Assembly: GCA_002721785.1 (NCBI GenBank) | Contig: PBLO01000020.1 | Location: 1-64,000 of the forward strand | Source of the DNA: Halieaceae bacterium | GTDB lineage: Bacteria; Pseudomonadota; Gammaproteobacteria; Pseudomonadales; Halieaceae | DNA length: 64,000 nt | Reading direction: 5' to 3' | In this document: one piece after another, positions 62,915 to 64,000 of the stretch | Layout of the letters: each line of letters starts with the position of its first letter | How positions within the stretch are numbered: the stretch's first letter is position 1 | Notes under the pieces: model-generated | What the model was told of the DNA's origin: nothing | What the model saw: the letters and a program-made list of their open reading frames with translations, nothing else | Database searches by the model: none | Position numbers and translations under genes: made by a program

Positions 62915-64000
62915 ATGCACCTCGCGTTTATTGGCTCCCGCAGTCAGGCCGGACTCCAGGCCCCGGCCGTCACCGTAGAAATCCACCTCAGCTCGGGTCT
63001 ACCCAGCTTTCATGTCGTCGGGCTCGCAGAATCGGCCTCACGGGAAATTCGTAGCCGGGTGCGCAGCGCGATTGTCAGCTCCCATCTCAAGTGGCCCGAC
63101 TTCAACATCACGGTGAATCTCGCACCCTGCGAGCAAGCCAAGCAAGGAACCCGATACGATCTCCCGATCGCGCTCGGTCTGCTGGTCGCGTCTAATCAAT
63201 TGCCATCCTCCGCCATTGAAAAACGGGAGTTCCTGGGGGAGTTGGGGTTGGATGGCAGCATTCGACCCAGTCGGGGGGCATTGTCCGCCACCCTCGCTGC
63301 CACCCTGGATGCACACAGTATGTGCGTCGCATCTACCGGCGCAGAAGATCTCGCGTGTGTCCCGGACAGCACGGTCATCGCGGCGCCTGATCTGTTGTCC
63401 ATGTGTGCCATATTGAGAGCGGACCAACCCGCCCGTGTTGCGCCCGCGCCCTCTTCACCACCAGCCGCTCAATTTCCTGACCTGTCGAGTATTCGTGGTC
63501 AGCCACTTCTGGTTCGCACGCTGGAATTGGCGGCCGCGGGCGGCCACCATCTGTTGATGACCGGCCCTCCGGGCGTGGGCAAAACGCTGGCAGCCTCGAC
63601 CGTGCCGGGTCTGCTCCCGCCGCTGCCCCCCGAAACACAACAGCAACTGTGGCTGCTTCAGGATCTGACTGGCGATGAGAGATTATCGACCCCTCCCTTC
63701 CGGTCACCTCATCACAGCAGCAGCATCGCCGCGTTAATCGGCGGTACCGCCAAGGCACTGCCGGGCGAGATCTCTATGGCACATGGTGGGGTGCTGTTTT
63801 TGGATGAACTCACCGAGTTTCCGCGCGCGGTGCTCAATCAGCTCCGCCAACCCATCGAGGAAGGCAGGATTTGTGTCAGCCGTGCAGAACATCAGCACTG
63901 GTATCCCGCCCAGTTTCAGTTAATCGCCGCTATGAATCCCTGCCCTTGCGGTCTGGCGGGCAGCGAGGACGCACAGTGCCGATGCACGCCCGACACCATT
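62915..64000 (+). CDS. yifB: YifB-family Mg-chelatase-like AAA ATPase, N-terminal part (cut by window edge)
   Basis: The frame is open from ATG 62915 to the edge, giving 362 residues of about 500, so it is absent from the ORF track. The N-terminal domain reads VTVEIHLSSGLPSFHVVGL and VNLAPCEQAKQGTRYDLPIALGLL. Walker A is TGPPGVGKTLAAS near residue 214, Walker B GVLFLDELTEF, and NPCPCGLAGS is the cysteine-containing insert of the family. In competent bacteria the homologue ComM is a branch-migration helicase for natural transformation. AAGGAT precedes the start. Confidence 0.95.
   Translation, partial: MHLAFIGSRSQAGLQAPAVTVEIHLSSGLPSFHVVGLAESASREIRSRVRSAIVSSHLKWPDFNITVNLAPCEQAKQGTRYDLPIALGLLVASNQLPSSAIEKREFLGELGLDGSIRPSRGALSATLAATLDAHSMCVASTGAEDLACVPDSTVIAAPDLLSMCAILRADQPARVAPAPSSPPAAQFPDLSSIRGQPLLVRTLELAAAGGHHLLMTGPPGVGKTLAASTVPGLLPPLPPETQQQLWLLQDLTGDERLSTPPFRSPHHSSSIAALIGGTAKALPGEISMAHGGVLFLDELTEFPRAVLNQLRQPIEEGRICVSRAEHQHWYPAQFQLIAAMNPCPCGLAGSEDAQCRCTPDTI

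Overview
The window looks like chromosome of a marine gammaproteobacterium, most likely the OM60/NOR5 group (Halieaceae) or a close relative. This is inferred, not tested. The right half keeps a gene order familiar from Pseudomonas-like gammaproteobacteria: trxA-rho-ubiD, hemC-hemD-hemX-hemY, argH, cyaY opposite lptM-lysA-dapF-DUF484-HAD, glnK-amtB, ubiK, yifB. The left half is an accessory degradation island of a type common in aerobic marine heterotrophs. Coding density is high. No tRNA, rRNA, insertion sequence, CRISPR array or prophage was seen.

Positions 1-16,950 hold the island. It has two Rieske oxygenase alpha subunits, a small Rieske ferredoxin, two zinc-independent MDR oxidoreductases (one cut by the window edge), three SDRs, an acyl-CoA ligase, three acyl-CoA dehydrogenases (two side by side), a DUF35 protein with a thiolase-fold partner, two NTF2/SnoaL-like proteins, an ABM-type monooxygenase and a TetR regulator. 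The contents suggest that a carboxylic, probably alicyclic, terpenoid or steroid-like compound is hydroxylated, activated with CoA and shortened. The substrate cannot be read from the sequence. Each of the four divergent spacers of the island carries one copy of a dyad (CAAnC-N2-GCTTG plus a T-rich flank) overlapping a predicted -35 box, so the island is probably one regulon.

Positions 17,000-43,500 are mixed: YqcC-like protein, DinG-type helicase, acyltransferase, rpsT, hslO, pckA, an RND efflux pair, an alpha/beta hydrolase, polyhydroxyalkanoate genes (a phasin with an N-terminal histone-H1-like tail, a PhaD-like TetR, and a PHA-system protein), a peroxiredoxin, a DASS transporter, moaA followed by a MoxR/VWA pair and a DUF1631 protein, a pilU-like gene broken by one in-frame stop, gshA and a TorF-type porin.

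Positions 43,600-64,000 are housekeeping: protein folding, thioredoxin, Rho, ubiquinone and heme synthesis, arginine, lysine and peptidoglycan precursors, and nitrogen sensing. The glnK-amtB operon has a recognisable sigma-54 promoter with two tandem NtrC-type sites. A DUF3187 gene appears to start at ATT, overlapping the stop of cyaY. The right edge cuts yifB.
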